Shown here: positions 23,476-35,140 of the stretch, one piece after another
How positions within the stretch are numbered: position 1 is the first letter of the stretch
Layout of the letters: every line of letters begins with the position of its first letter
Assembly: GCA_010093705.1 (NCBI GenBank)
Contig: MU006093.1
Coordinates: 924,849 to 988,848 of the forward strand
Origin: Patellaria atrata CBS 101060
Taxonomy: Eukaryota > Ascomycota > Dothideomycetes > Patellariales > Patellariaceae
Length of the DNA: 64,000 nucleotides
Direction: 5' to 3'
Position numbers and translations under genes: made by a program
Notes under the pieces: model-generated
Seen by the model: the letters and a program-made list of their open reading frames with translations, nothing else
Database searches by the model: none
Told to the model about the DNA's origin: nothing

Positions 23476-26344
23476 ATGGACGTCGACACGTTGTTCATGG
23501 GTGACGGCTCAGTCTTGAATACGACAGAGACCAATGGCGCTCCTACTACTGTCGACCCTGCTTTCCTTGATGCAAACCTGGCTGCGGGGATAATTCGCAG
23601 TTCAAAGTCCTCGAACACTTTCTCAGATACTTCAATGAAGTCTTCTTCTTCTGATAGCGAAGAGGAACACGAGGTCCTCGATTATGTTCGGCAACCAAGT
23701 CCAGAAGTCGTGATTCCAACGTCACGATCAGTAAAACTCCCTTACACCTCTTCAAGGTCCGGTCTAGTCTACGATGTACGGATGAGATTTCACGCAGAGA
23801 TAGTTAGCGAATACGCTGATGCTACGGACGTACATCCTGAAGATCCCCGGCGAATCTTGGAGATATATGAAGAACTACTACACGCCGGTCTCATCGAGGA
23901 AGACCCCGCGGAACCGGGGACGGCTCATGAATATACCCTCAAGAGACTTCAAGCGCGGGAAGCTACGGGTGCAGAGATTTGCCTGGTCCATAGCAAACGA
24001 CACTTCAAATGGGTCCGTGATCTAGAAAGTAGGTTATGTATCTCTTACATAGAAAGGGCTTGGTTAAACTTTTACCAGGCATGACACGAGACGAGCTTGT
24101 TGATCTGGGCAATCAGATGGATTCTCTTTATCTCCATGGCTCCACCTTTTTTTGTGCTCGCCTCTCAGCTGGTGGTGCTATTGAAGCATGTCGGGCAGTG
24201 GTAACAGGGCACGTCAAGAACTCGATCGCAGTTATTAGACCACCTGGACATCACGCAGAACCAAAGAAGCCAGGCGGTTTCTGCCTCTTCAACAATGTTA
24301 GCATCGCTGCAAGGGTGTGTCAAGCGGACTACCCTGACCTATGCCGAAAAGTCCTAATCCTAGACTGGGACGTTCATCACGGGAATGGTGTCCAGGAAGC
24401 ATTTTATGATGATCCCAATGTCCTTTATATCTCCTTACATGTCCATAAGGATGGGACATTCTATCCAACCGGACCGACGGGAAATCACACTTACTGTGGT
24501 GGGCCGTCAGCAATAGGGAAGAATGTCAATATCCCATGGAGTCGTCACGGAATGGGGGATGGAGATTATATGCTCGCTTTTCAAACTATCATTATGCCAG
24601 TAGCTATGGAGTTCGACCCAGACCTCGTGATAATCTCTGCAGGCTTTGACGCTGCGGAAGGAGACACTCTTGGTGGATGCCATGTATCACCGGCTTGCTA
24701 TGCACATATGACCCATATGCTCATGTCTCTAGCTCATGGGAAGGTCGCCGTATGCTTAGAAGGAGGTTATAATCTCCGTTCTATTGCCAAATCTGCGCTC
24801 GCAGTAACACGGACGTTGATGGGGGAACCTCCTGACCGACTAGAGAATCTCATAGCTACAGATTCCGGTGCAGAAGTCATTGATCTCGTAATAAAGCAGC
24901 AGTCGCGCTTCTGGAAATGTCTATATCCAAAAACAGAATCCCGCGCTGTTGTGAAAGGCAACCCCATCCACGATATACTCCGTGAGTGGCAGTCGATGCT
25001 CTTGGGCTCTGAATACAATATGTCAGAGTTGTTCATACTTCGAGAGGAGATCTCTCCTTCATTTTCAAAGCAGGTTCTAGCAACGTATGTGCACTAATAT
25101 TATAGAATTGGTCCTCTTCTTGACACCTTCGGCAGAGAAAACTACGCCCACAGCGGTCCTCTCTTAGTAATCGTCCATGATCCACCACAAGCTAATGGAC
25201 AAGCACACCATCGAACTGGCCTTTTGGATCTTCACAACACTCATCTGGTACGTGACAAGTGCAGAGATGTACTGACTGTCCGCTGACGTTTGACAACAAG
25301 GCTGATGAGACTAAGACCTATATTGACTGGGCCTGCACACACGGGTTTGCCGTAATAGACGTCAATATACCAAAGCAGATAACTGGCCTTGAGGTAAGAG
25401 TCTATTATACGAAGTTTGCCCTAAACTCAACGCTGTATAGGACCCCTCGGTGTCTGAAGAAAGTGCGGAAAAGCACACTCAACTATCTAGGGATTTGCTC
25501 CAATACATCTGGGAGAATTATATTGAGTAAGTATCAAAACTGAGTTTGAAATATTATACTAAATGTGCTCTAGGATCAATGACTCTCAACAGATCTTCAT
25601 GATGGGTGTTGGCGCGGCCGGTGCACATGTCCTTCACCTACTTAGCTCGAATGGTATGAAGCACTGCTAAACCTTTGTTGTTTGCAATATTAACGAAATC
25701 TAATCCTATTGTTTGGTAGAGGAGATAATGGATCGAGTAGCACATGTGATAAACTTTGTAGCGGATAATGCTCTCCTCGCCGTACGTCGACAGACAGACG
25801 ATGCGAGCGCTTGGTACTGGAGGGTAAGTGCAGTTCTCGCCTTTCTTGGACCGTTCCGTCTTTCCCAATTCATTACATCTCTAACTTCATTCTCGTTGGA
25901 AGGTCATGATCTTATGCCGTATAGACTATATCCGATACCTTGCTGACGTACTCGTAGAACTCTCATGTTTTTGTCGCTAACAGCCATTTGGCCTGGGACC
26001 CAGAGCGAAAGAAGCGCAAGAAGTACGGAAACATCATTAAATCTCCGTATGATGGTATAAACGATATGTTGTATGCGCATAGGCATGATGTGACTACGTT
26101 CCTAGACCAGTCAACCCAAGAGTGGCAAAAGGGACAGACCGAACAGCAGAGACGTAAACGTAAAGAGTTGAACAGCAACTTGCTTAATGCTTCTACTCAT
26201 CTCCAAGAAATCACTTCTACCAGCGACGAAAGAAGTGGGCTGAGAAGCCCAGGTGGTCCACCCATTGGAATGTTCGGAGTCTCAGCCGGTCCGTTTGGAG
26301 GAGTCCGCCAGCAAGGCCTGGGTGGTGGTAGGGAGATCAAGTAG
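23476..26344 (+). CDS. HDA1: Class II histone deacetylase Hda1 with Arb2 C-terminal domain
   Basis: Zinc-dependent lysine deacetylase acting on histone tails in the nucleus. Eight exons: 23476-24028, 24079-25084, 25136-25247, 25301-25393, 25441-25526, 25574-25653, 25720-25823 and 25958-26344; 806 aa. Residues 1 to about 100 are acidic and disordered. The catalytic domain has RPPGHHAEPKKPGGFC (His pair 242-243), DWDVHHGNGVQ (near 281-291, zinc Asp/His) and ISAGFDAAEGD (zinc Asp). After it comes the Arb2-like domain, built from the small exons: VLATYRENYAHSGPLLVI, WACTHGFAVIDVNIPK, FMMGVGAAG, VNFVADNALLAV and NSHVFVANSHLAWDPERKK. Those words match the fungal Hda1 tail in order. All eight exons keep frame. 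The 134-bp seventh intron is the least certain. Confidence 0.93.
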
Positions 26345-26738
26345 AGGAAAGGGTGGGACTTGAATACTTTAATAACGTAGGCATGAGTAAAAGTCAAGCG
26401 ATTGTCCGGCCTGGTCATTTGGATAGGACATCTCAATGGGTTGGGGTGCAGATAAGGATTACTGTTTAACAGAGGTGTTGCCGCGTGGACTCCACAATAG
26501 TCAGTTTGAGCTCCCCTTATCGCAGGTCATCAGCACAAAAAATTTATTCTACAAACGACAACCCTGTCTTCTATTGTCTCCTGTGTTCTTATAAAGCTCG
26601 TAGACATTCCCCAACGCATCTCAAGTCTCTTACTACCTTTCAGGCCTCCTAATAAACGAGGCCTATTGAGATTGTCAACGGCTGTCTCATTCTTGAACAA
26701 AGCTGTTTGACCCTTCATCAATATCTGTCCTTTACAAT
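26345..26738. other. Short intergenic spacer
   Basis: 394 bp between HDA1 and the next + strand gene. No gene or repeat recognised. Confidence 0.5.
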
Positions 26739-28109
26739 ATGGCGAAAGAATCCCGCCGCGGTTCTACTTCCGCTTGGTCTGGGTTTCCAGTTGACTTCGA
26801 GGTCTCGCCCGAGCGTCATCGCACCCGCGCTTCTCGCCGCCAATCTGCTGTTCCGTTCTTACCACAACCTCAAAGCAACAACGTCTTGGCCTATCAAACC
26901 ATGGACAAGAACGTCAATGCTGAAATGGAACATACCGTCTGTGGATCTTCAGTTCATCGTGCAGGTACTCCATTAGAACACGGAATGATGCATCTCCCAT
27001 CGAACCTCCTCTCCACACACGACCCTACCGACAACTTTGACAACCATCTCGATAAGCGTTTTGAGCGTTTGTCTATGGATTCGAGCTTTGAGCAACGTCA
27101 TGCTGATGAAAACGGAGGAGTCAAGCTCCAACAAGGTGCCGCCGCTCCTATTCCTGCCCACGAGTTGATGAAATTCTCCAACAACTCCATACTTGATACA
27201 CCCGTTCCTGAGGATTTGAGGGATGTGCCGATGAAGAAGACCTCCCGCTCTAACTCCATGGAAAATACTGTGGCAGGTGCAGTAGGACCTTCTGGCTGTG
27301 CATCTTCTCCCTCTTCCCTAGATATGGTCTTGAACCGCGTTCGTGCTAGTACCGGTGGCTCCATCGTCCTTCAAAGCTCCTCACCTAGTAGTCACGACTC
27401 ACTCCAGGCTCCAATTGCCACTGTGGTGAACTGCATCTTCGTATATCATATTCATGATCCTCAGCAGCGTTACCACATGATTCCAGTGGGAGTTCTCAAC
27501 CAACCTGGAGTAAGCAGCTCTTCAATTCTAACTATGTTTCAGTTACTAATCGTAACCTAGGGTCTCGAATTTTTGATTAACTCTCTCTATGGAACCGAGG
27601 GCCCTGTTCACATATATCTATCCAGTGAACCTCTACCACACCCATGTGTCGATTCCCGCGAAACGGTTGGCATGCTCAGGCCATATTATCTTTACCCGGT
27701 ATTGACCGCCACGTATCCTTTCATCGAGATCACTGTCGTTCCCCGCTACAAAGAGTTCTCTCAATTTCGCTTCGTCATCAAACTTCCTGCTAACGCTGGC
27801 GTCTGGGAACTCCGCAACCTGGCCATGACTGAGATACGTAAGCTGACAAAGAACGGACCCGATTTCAAGATGCTGGTTCTTATCGAGACCGTCGGGAACA
27901 AGATCATGCGAGACTATGAGGAGATTGGTAACTACATCCTCAAGAAAGGTTTCTGCGAACACCGTAAAATGATGGTCTCCACGGCGTGGCAGAGTGCTCC
28001 CGGTTTCGCTATCATTCAGCAGCCAAAGTATACTTGGTTTGCTCCCAGCGACCGTGAAGACGTTTGTGCTATCATGGAAGGCGCACCATGGAACCGCTCG
28101 AATGTTTGA
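26739..28109 (+). CDS. Conserved-looking hypothetical protein, 439 aa
   Basis: Two exons, 26739-27509 and 27561-28109, joined by a 51-bp intron in phase 0. I do not recognise the family. Residues 1-225 are Ser/His/Asn-rich and look disordered. From about residue 228 the sequence becomes ordered and hydrophobic-patterned: NCIFVYHIHDPQQRYHMIPV, then FLINSLYGTEGPVHIYLS, TYPFIEITVVPRYKEFSQF and ELRNLAMTEIRKL. There is no signal peptide, membrane span or evident catalytic motif. Balanced codon use, the good splice sites and the ordered C-terminal half support a real gene. The C-terminal half probably forms one alpha/beta domain of about 210 residues. Confidence 0.75.
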
Positions 28110-29078
28110 GACTCGAACATAGGACAGGCTGTCGCCGTTGAAATTCACTAGGATGTATGCGGTAACAGTTACCTGAATCACTTGGGCTTCAGCTGAGAGA
28201 ACACCTTGATAAGAGATATTGAAGCATCAGAGCGTCTAAGTTTATATATTGGAGATCACATATTACATATCGCTGAGAGACGTTGGCTATTGAGCGTTGA
28301 GTTGGACTTTGGACGGCTAAAACCCTTATTGGACCTCGTCTGCCATTGGTTGTAAATGACGAATTTTCCCTTATGTGATTCTAAAGGCCCCGGTTTATGA
28401 AATTTCTTTGTCTTCTGGGATGTTGGGCATGCAACCTTACACTATCAAACCAAACACAACAATTTGTCGCTCGCTCTCCGGTCTGGTGCTCTCAACAGTG
28501 CTAGATCCTCTTATTACGATACTGTAGCTAGCTTCAAATCAAATTCGTTGCACAAATTGATGCTCTTGTGGTTTCTTGTGATCTATTGCAAGAACTGAAT
28601 GGTAGATGTGAATTTCTTGGAACATAAAATTATCCAGGTTCAACCTCAATTTGACAAACTGACTAGGAAAAATTTCAATATTAAGCACTCGACCCAGTAG
28701 CTTTTGAACGAATGATTGCCGTGGATTCTTACTTACCACACTCTTATACTCACAACTATTTTAGACTCTGCAATACAAACGAGCATAATCTTTCAAGGAA
28801 CTACGCTTGCATAGGCCAAGGAGTTCAAACCACGACAAGAGAAGATATGGAAAATGTAAAGATAAAACAGATACTAGCGAAAGAAGATTGCACGTCACGT
28901 GTCGAAGCCCGTGGCGTCGTCATTTACATCATCTCTTTGAAAGGTCTCCCAGTGGCACATCTGCTTCTTTGTCGGCCATCAATTTCTTTCACGAGCTCTC
29001 CACGTTTATCTGCCTGCCTCGTCCCATGGCAACCCTCTCGCAGTTTCAAGTTCAGCGGTACCGAATTTACGGGTCAAT
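28110..29078. other. Intergenic, no gene recognised
   Basis: 969 bp. The overlapping short + frames at 28712-29148 look like the untranslated leader of the cupredoxin-like gene rather than coding sequence. Confidence 0.5.
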
Positions 29079-30407
29079 ATGGTTAGAACAACGGCGGGTA
29101 CACCGCGCATATCATCTATCTACGTTCTTATTGCTCTCATTTACCTAGCGATAGCAGTATACGCGGAGGAGAATTTAACTGCAACGAACTCCGTACAGTC
29201 GGCGGCGACGAAGGTCAAAAGGGCTGCTACGACATACACGGTTACAGTAGGCAAAACTTCGCACCAATTTGGCCCCGAAATTACCAAAGCGAATGTCGGA
29301 GACGTTCTCGAGTTCGAGTTCTTTTCTGCGAATCACTCGGTAGTGAGAGCGGACTTTAAACATCCATGTGTTCCGTATGAGCTTTTCAGAGAGGGAAAGG
29401 GTTTCTACTCAGGATTCAGACCCGTAGAAAAGAACAAAAATAATGTAAGTGGAGAAGACCAGCAACCGAAGACGTTGTGGGAAATGTTCTAATGCGTTCA
29501 TAGCGACCAACCTGGCATCTCACGATCAACGATACTATGCCTATCTTCTATTACTGCAGCGCACCTAGCAGTTGTACTCAGCATGGAATGATTGGGGTAA
29601 TAAATCCCGTAAGTCAAGTTTTACCCGGCCACCAGGAACGATGTTAACTGAGACATGTTTAGGAGCGTAACGGTGATTTAGAGATCCAACGCTCGCTCGC
29701 ACTGAATTCGACGATCGAGCTTCAACCTGGGGATCCAGTTCCTTCCGAATTTGCGTCTGGTTCTACTTCTGCTACACCTGAAGCTACGTCACCAGGCGCT
29801 GGAGGCCATCAAAAGCTCTCCATCGGCGCCATCGTTGGCATAGTCATAGCCGTCTTAGTAGTAGTATTGATATCTGCCATCGTATGTTTCATGGTTGGAA
29901 AAAATAAAGCAAGAGCACAGAAGGAATCGAATAGTCTAATGCTTCCAGGTGGGACAAGCGTACATGGATTCTTAGGCGAGATGGTTAACGGTGAAGAGAA
30001 GGGATATAATAGCGGAAGTACAACCTCGGGGGATGAGATGACACTTGTGGGGAGTGATATTGTGCCAAAGAGCCTACTGATGGAGAGAGGAGTGCCATCC
30101 CATATACCCGGCGTCGTCCACAGTCGCTCTCCCTCAGAACCAGGCTACAGGAGACCTAGTATGCCGACGGAATTGTGAGTTTATAATATACTCGTCATTT
30201 CCAGGGATGAAGCCGTACTGATGACGCATATTTAGGCCATCGCAATATGTTCACGACAATATCAGTCATCCCAGACGGATCTCTGAGTCCGGTGAGGTCT
30301 TCGAACTATGGGCAGCTCCACCTAATAAGACTGTTCCAGAGGTCGTTGTTACCGGCCCTATAGCTCCCCCGAGACGACCACTCCCCAAGTTGCCGAGTGA
30401 CATTTGA
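29079..30407 (+). CDS. Cupredoxin-like extracellular Ser-rich membrane protein
   Basis: Type I membrane protein with an extracellular copper-type beta barrel; fungal proteins of this class are cell-surface proteins of unknown role. Four exons: 29079-29444, 29504-29608, 29663-30174 and 30236-30407 (introns 59, 54 and 61 bp), 384 aa. A signal peptide spans about residues 1-30 (YVLIALIYLAIAVYA). The cupredoxin domain at about 45-165 shows NHSVVRADFKHPCVPY and, after the first splice, FYYCSAPSSCTQHGMIGVINP-like text with a Cys-His-Met set that could bind copper. A membrane segment follows (IGAIVGIVIAVLVVVLISAI), then a cytoplasmic Ser/Pro-rich tail ending in RRPLPKLPSDI. The His-Cys-His-Met ligands are a pattern reading, not tested. 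Confidence 0.87.
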
Positions 30408-31046
30408 GTTTGTTCCTTTTTCTGCTTATTTTTCATGGCTCTTTTTTGGTATACTGTCTTGTTTCCTTCCTGGTGTGAACGAGACTTTTCATTGAGAAGA
30501 GGCGGGGGAAGTGTCGTGTATCGTAGTGTTTATGCGCGCATAGTCTTGTAGATAGCTTAGTATCCATACAGTAGTCGATGTAAGAATATTCAATACCATG
30601 GAAAGGATCAGTAATATGCAATATGGTTGTCATCGGAGTATGAAGTAGTATGAAGTGATCTGGTTGGAGCAGACGAGCACGGGGTGTGATTGAGAGGTTA
30701 TTGTTGGTCGATGATATTTTTCGTTACTTACTGTAGCCATCTTGAAGGATCTGAGCGCACTCATTATTCTGACAGAATTAATACACTGGCTATCCCTTCT
30801 TTTGCACTGGTTCTAATAGAAAACTGCATCTGCGAATAAATCTTCTCCTCAAATGTCGCGAACATTTATGATTGATTTTTTTCATTGTCCAAAGTCGATT
30901 TCGTACATGGGATGAGATGATACTTTAAACTCATCGATTGCGGCCTAACAATACCTTACGTTACCCTTAGTTCCAAAGTACATAAGCGGGACCCGAAACG
31001 AAGAAACCTCCTCCAGGACTTTCGTACCCTTGCCCGCTTTTGAGAG
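30408..31046. other. Intergenic, no gene recognised
   Basis: 639 bp between two + strand genes; T-rich stretches, nothing else recognised. Confidence 0.5.
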
Positions 31047-32334
31047 ATGCTCACATCGTCGCCATCACCGACATTTTCTCCCTCCTCTTCACCATCAGGA
31101 CATTTCCAAGCACGTGGCTACAGTAATGCCTCCTCCTACCGCCGTCCCTCTTCACAAAGTTCCCCTCGCTTCCCCACTCCGCAACCTCCGCAAACGAGCG
31201 CTGCTACTTCCACCCAACACTGCCGTTTGGATGCCTCAACCACCCCGACTTCACACCCGCTCAATTCTTCTTCACTTAGTCACAGCTCTCAAACATCCTT
31301 GAATTCGAATCTACAAAACTCGTTACCTAGAACCACGGCGGACGCAGGTACGCAGTACACACCGCCCGACTTTCCACCTACCTATCGTAGACCAAACCCC
31401 ACCACCGACGCGCCCAGCTTACCTGACGCGCTCGCGGTGGACATTTCTTCTACAAATAAAAGCCAAGGGAAGCGCAGAGAGTCATCAGCTTCTTCGTCCA
31501 CCATCGACACGGAATCCGACACTACGGAAATACCAGTAGAGCCTGACCTCCGGGTGGAACCACCGCGACCTTTACCCTCGCCTATCGATTCGATCAAAAT
31601 GAGCATCGGAAGTTCTTCGAAATCTGTGAGCTCTGAGCCTTCAAACCAGAGCGGCTCCGGACCATCGGGCTCAAAGAGGGCGAGAGTTGACTCCACGATC
31701 AAAATCTTACCATATAGGTATGAAGACTGCGATGTGAAGGATCTTGGATCTCTCGTCGCCGACTTGCTCCTAGAGCTTATCAAGTATAATGACGACCCAT
31801 TACTCAAGCTTCGCGACGCTCAATTGACGCGCTTCCACTCGAGGTGAGAAATAAATATAGCCCGCAACGATCCCTTCATCCTTGCAATCTTCACCGTAAA
31901 TAAAGGGGCTGTACAAGTTAACTAACCTGATCCCTTCTTCCTGCAGGGCGCCGCCAGGTATATCTGTCAGAGAATACCTCATGCGCATCATTATCCACGC
32001 GGGACTTCCCACTCCAATTGTGCTTTGCATGGTCTACTATATCGATACGCTCTGCTCACATTACCCGGCCTTTACCATTTCCTCACTGACAGTCCACCGT
32101 TTTCTAATCACTGCGGCAACCGTCGCCTCCAAGGGGCTTTCCGACAGCTTCTGGACGAACCCATTCTACGCCCGTGTCGGCGGTGTGAGCGCCAGGGAAT
32201 TGGCCCTCCTGGAGTTGGAATTCTTGATTCGTGTTGATTGGACAATCGTTCCGCAGGCTGAGACCCTGCGCGACTACTACACGAATCTTGTTAACCGATG
32301 CGACGGGTACGAAATTGCCAGGCGTCCTACTTGA
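31047..32334 (+). CDS. PHO80/PREG-like cyclin
   Basis: Cyclin partner of a Pho85-type kinase, in yeast and Neurospora part of phosphate-response control; here inferred from similarity. Two exons, 31047-31843 and 31947-32334, with a 103-bp intron; 394 aa. The first about 215 residues are very rich in Ser, Pro and Thr. The cyclin box starts near residue 235 with DLGSLVADLLLELIKYND and continues across the splice: FHSRAPPGISVREYLMRI, then MVYYIDTLCSHYP, FTISSLTVHRFLITAATVAS, KGLSDSFWTNPFYARVGGVS and LLELEFLIRVDWTI. Those words are characteristic of the Pho80 cyclin group. An assembly gap follows 270 bp after the stop. Confidence 0.9.
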
Positions 32335-33967
32335 ACAACGAACAGAAAGAGGTGAGCCACTGGTCGCAGTGCAAATTATGGACAAATACACTCCGAATGC
32401 GTCATTGGCTTTCTCATGATTGAGAGTCTCCCTCTCTCTTTCGTTTTGAGCCTTCGAAACAACTAAAGACGAATGGGATGACTTTTGTTTTGTTTTGTTT
32501 TTTTTTTTTACATACAGTAATATCTGATCGAGGGTCTCTATCAGGAACTCAAATGAAGGAGTCAAGACGACCATGTCGCATGTAGAACTGTTCCCGGGGA
32601 GGANNNNNNNNNNNNNNNNNNNNNNNNNNNNNNNNNNNNNNNNNNNNNNNNNNNNNNNNNNNNNNNNNNNNNNNNNNNNNNNNNNNNNNNNNNNNNNNNN
32701 NNNTCCACGATCGAGACACCGCCTTTCCTTTTTCCCTTTTTCGAGCAGTTGGCGTCAGCAAGAATTATGTTGTGCATGACTCAATTTGATGTATCCACAA
32801 TCCAGGCCGCTGGATATTTTATTTTCATGTCAAAGCATGGCATGGCGTTTCATCGAGGAGGGGCGTAATATGGGCATCCGGAGCATGTAAGCGATTGCAG
32901 GAAATTCTTTTCGTGATGGGACTTTTCTCGGGCTTTTGTCAACTCTTCTACTACACTGGTCGGCTGTGTCTGTTTTTCTTGATCTCATCTCTGTAACCCC
33001 CCACTGCTTAGGGTAATGCTTGCTATTTGGCTTCTGATCTGTTCAGGGATATGCCACTGATTTCGGGGTTGATTCCTGTTTCCTGCCCTACATCTTGTTC
33101 ATATGATGAACCCCGTGCTCTCCGTTCATATACTTAGCTGAGGGCTGAGGGTTAGTCTACTAGAATACTATTGAAAATGTGGCACTGTTTCGGGCTTTTG
33201 CTGTGCTGACTAACACACCTTTTTAACTTTAAACATCAACAGCAGCGCAGGAACCAAAATATCCGGCAGTATTTACTTGTGCTAAAGGTTTGTAGAGTAC
33301 GGTACAGCCCTGTAAAATCGCATGTTTCAACCACTTCTTCAGTAAGCTAGAAGGGTAAAGTTCTGTAACAATGGGGTTCGAGCATTCTATAATGGTAATG
33401 CCGGCGGCTACAGTGCTGGATCACTCGGACCTCGTGGTCCCTGATGATGGTACTAACTATAAGCTATCGGATGGGTCGATTTCCCATGTTATATGCTCTC
33501 CTCGCCTTCACGATAGGATAGGGACGTTGGACACTGCTACGACGAAGATGGGCATTCGACGGGATATCTCGCGCAACATAAGGTATGCGTTATTCGAAAT
33601 ATCAAGCCCCTGCTTCATGAAAGAGAGCCCGATAAATGGCCTCGTAAACACAGATGAAAACGGGGAACAACAATTCACAAATCAGCCAAGAACAGTAAGA
33701 GAACATAAATTCATTTGTTATTCTCAAAGACGTGTCTCCAAAATTATGGATTTGAGTCAGCAAAATTTGCGTTTGATGATCTATCTTCTAGTTCCAACGA
33801 GCGGTTCGGTAATATGATAATGGGTTTGCGGGTCCGGTATCATCCCTGTGTAGGCTCTTCCACGTCTGTTACTCTGAAGTTAGTTTTGCTGATAAAAGCG
33901 TGTCTCTTCCCGGTAGGATAGAGTTGGAAAATATTTGAAGATCAAGCGTATAGCAGCGCATCTGGAG
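32335..33967. other. Intergenic with assembly gap; one doubtful small frame
   Basis: Contains a T-rich tract (about 32488-32512), the 100-base gap, and no clear gene. A 148-codon frame starts at an ATG at 33371 and ends at 33817; a second frame (33715-33921) overlaps it. They may be exons of a small gene, but I recognise nothing and give it low weight. Confidence 0.4.
32604..32703. other. Assembly gap of 100 N
   Basis: Exactly 100 undetermined bases, the usual placeholder for a scaffold join of unknown true size. Flanks are unique-looking sequence. Anything repetitive at this spot is invisible. Confidence 0.99.
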
Positions 33968-35140
33968 TCACATACCTTTATACTTGAAAAGAATGTTCAT
34001 GTTCCCACAGACAGACATCCATATGTTTATCTCCTTAATGCATTTTATCCCAAGCCGCTCCTTATGATTTATTGCAAGCCAGCACGGACCGGATCCCAAT
34101 TCTGTCCCCAAAACTGCATAGAACTCATCCGAAGCTGCTGCGGTCTCTACGTTCGCTGCGCCGGCATGTTCGAGATAGATACCGGGCCAATCGGGGGCAT
34201 CGTCCAGCCCCATCCCCCTATTCCTAAGTATTCGCTTGATGATCCTTTTCGTGCATTTATTCATGATCCCGTGCGTGAGGACATATTTCAGCTGGTTAAG
34301 TGGCATTCCCGCTTCCTTTGCTAACTGTTCGTACGTAGTGAACGTGATATCCGACCAATGATGCAGGAGCGGAGGGAGTGGAATAGTCACAGGTTGGGTC
34401 CCGGCTAGAACTACACTTTGAGGGCTTTTCAGATCCAGAGCGTAGATTGCACCTTGTCTAACGTTGTAAACGTTATAAAAATAACCCTCGGTGGCCTAGA
34501 AGTTTTGAAATTAGTGAAAAAACATGGACGGATTACAGCTCGAAGAGCCAATGGAATGTCAACATACATGATATTTCTGATTATCGTGCTCTGTGGTACG
34601 ATTGTGTTCCCAGACCATTGCTCTGTTGTATTGCGTTGTAGGATCATCTCTGGGATCCTCCGTGCTCAGTCCTAACGAACTTACAGCACGCTCGATCCCC
34701 TTATCCTTGAATTGATCTTCGGGGTCATGAATAAACCCTTCGTAATTCACCGAATTGTAGCCCCATTTTTCAATGTCCGAGTATGCGAAGTAAACTTGGG
34801 GGGATAAACCGCAACCGGAGTGGCTCTGATATGCATCCCCTAGTTGTTTCATAGTATATGCCATCCCATGATGGAGGGAACGCCCCTTCTCAATAGCAAA
34901 AGTCCACTCTGGTTCTTCGGATGGCTCATTTGGATCGATTAAATATTTGTTGAAATTTACTCTGCGAACATCAGAGCCAGTTGATGCAGAGCTTTGCCCT
35001 CCTGAAGATTCGCTGTCAGACTGCGGGTTGGTTATACGAGAAGAAGTGGTAAATGGGCCCAGGTTGTGCGGCATCGTTCGACAGGATTTGAATGTCAAGT
35101 AATCGTAAGCTTGAGGAAATTTTACAATATAGTGGTGCAA
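33968..35140 (-). CDS. Hypothetical fungal protein, at least two exons
   Basis: Minus-strand gene with exons from about 35140 to 34568 and 34495 to 33968, separated by a 72-bp intron (donor GTATGT, acceptor ACTTCTAG) in phase 0. After the splice the text ATEGYFYNVYNVRQGAIYAL continues, followed by TIPLPPLLHHWSDI, DDAPDWPGIYLE and LGTELGSGPCWLAINHKERL. These words recur, to my memory, in a family of uncharacterised fungal proteins; no function can be named. The frame has no ATG at its upstream end (35140 is a TTG). Either translation starts at the internal ATG at 35074, giving about 344 aa, or an upstream exon with a possible signal peptide is missing. Confidence 0.65.

Noticed and set aside
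33371-33817. 148-codon + frame with an ATG, plus an overlapping frame to 33921
   Set aside because: A possible small gene, but joining the frames would need a 35-bp intron, shorter than any other here, and no family is recognised.
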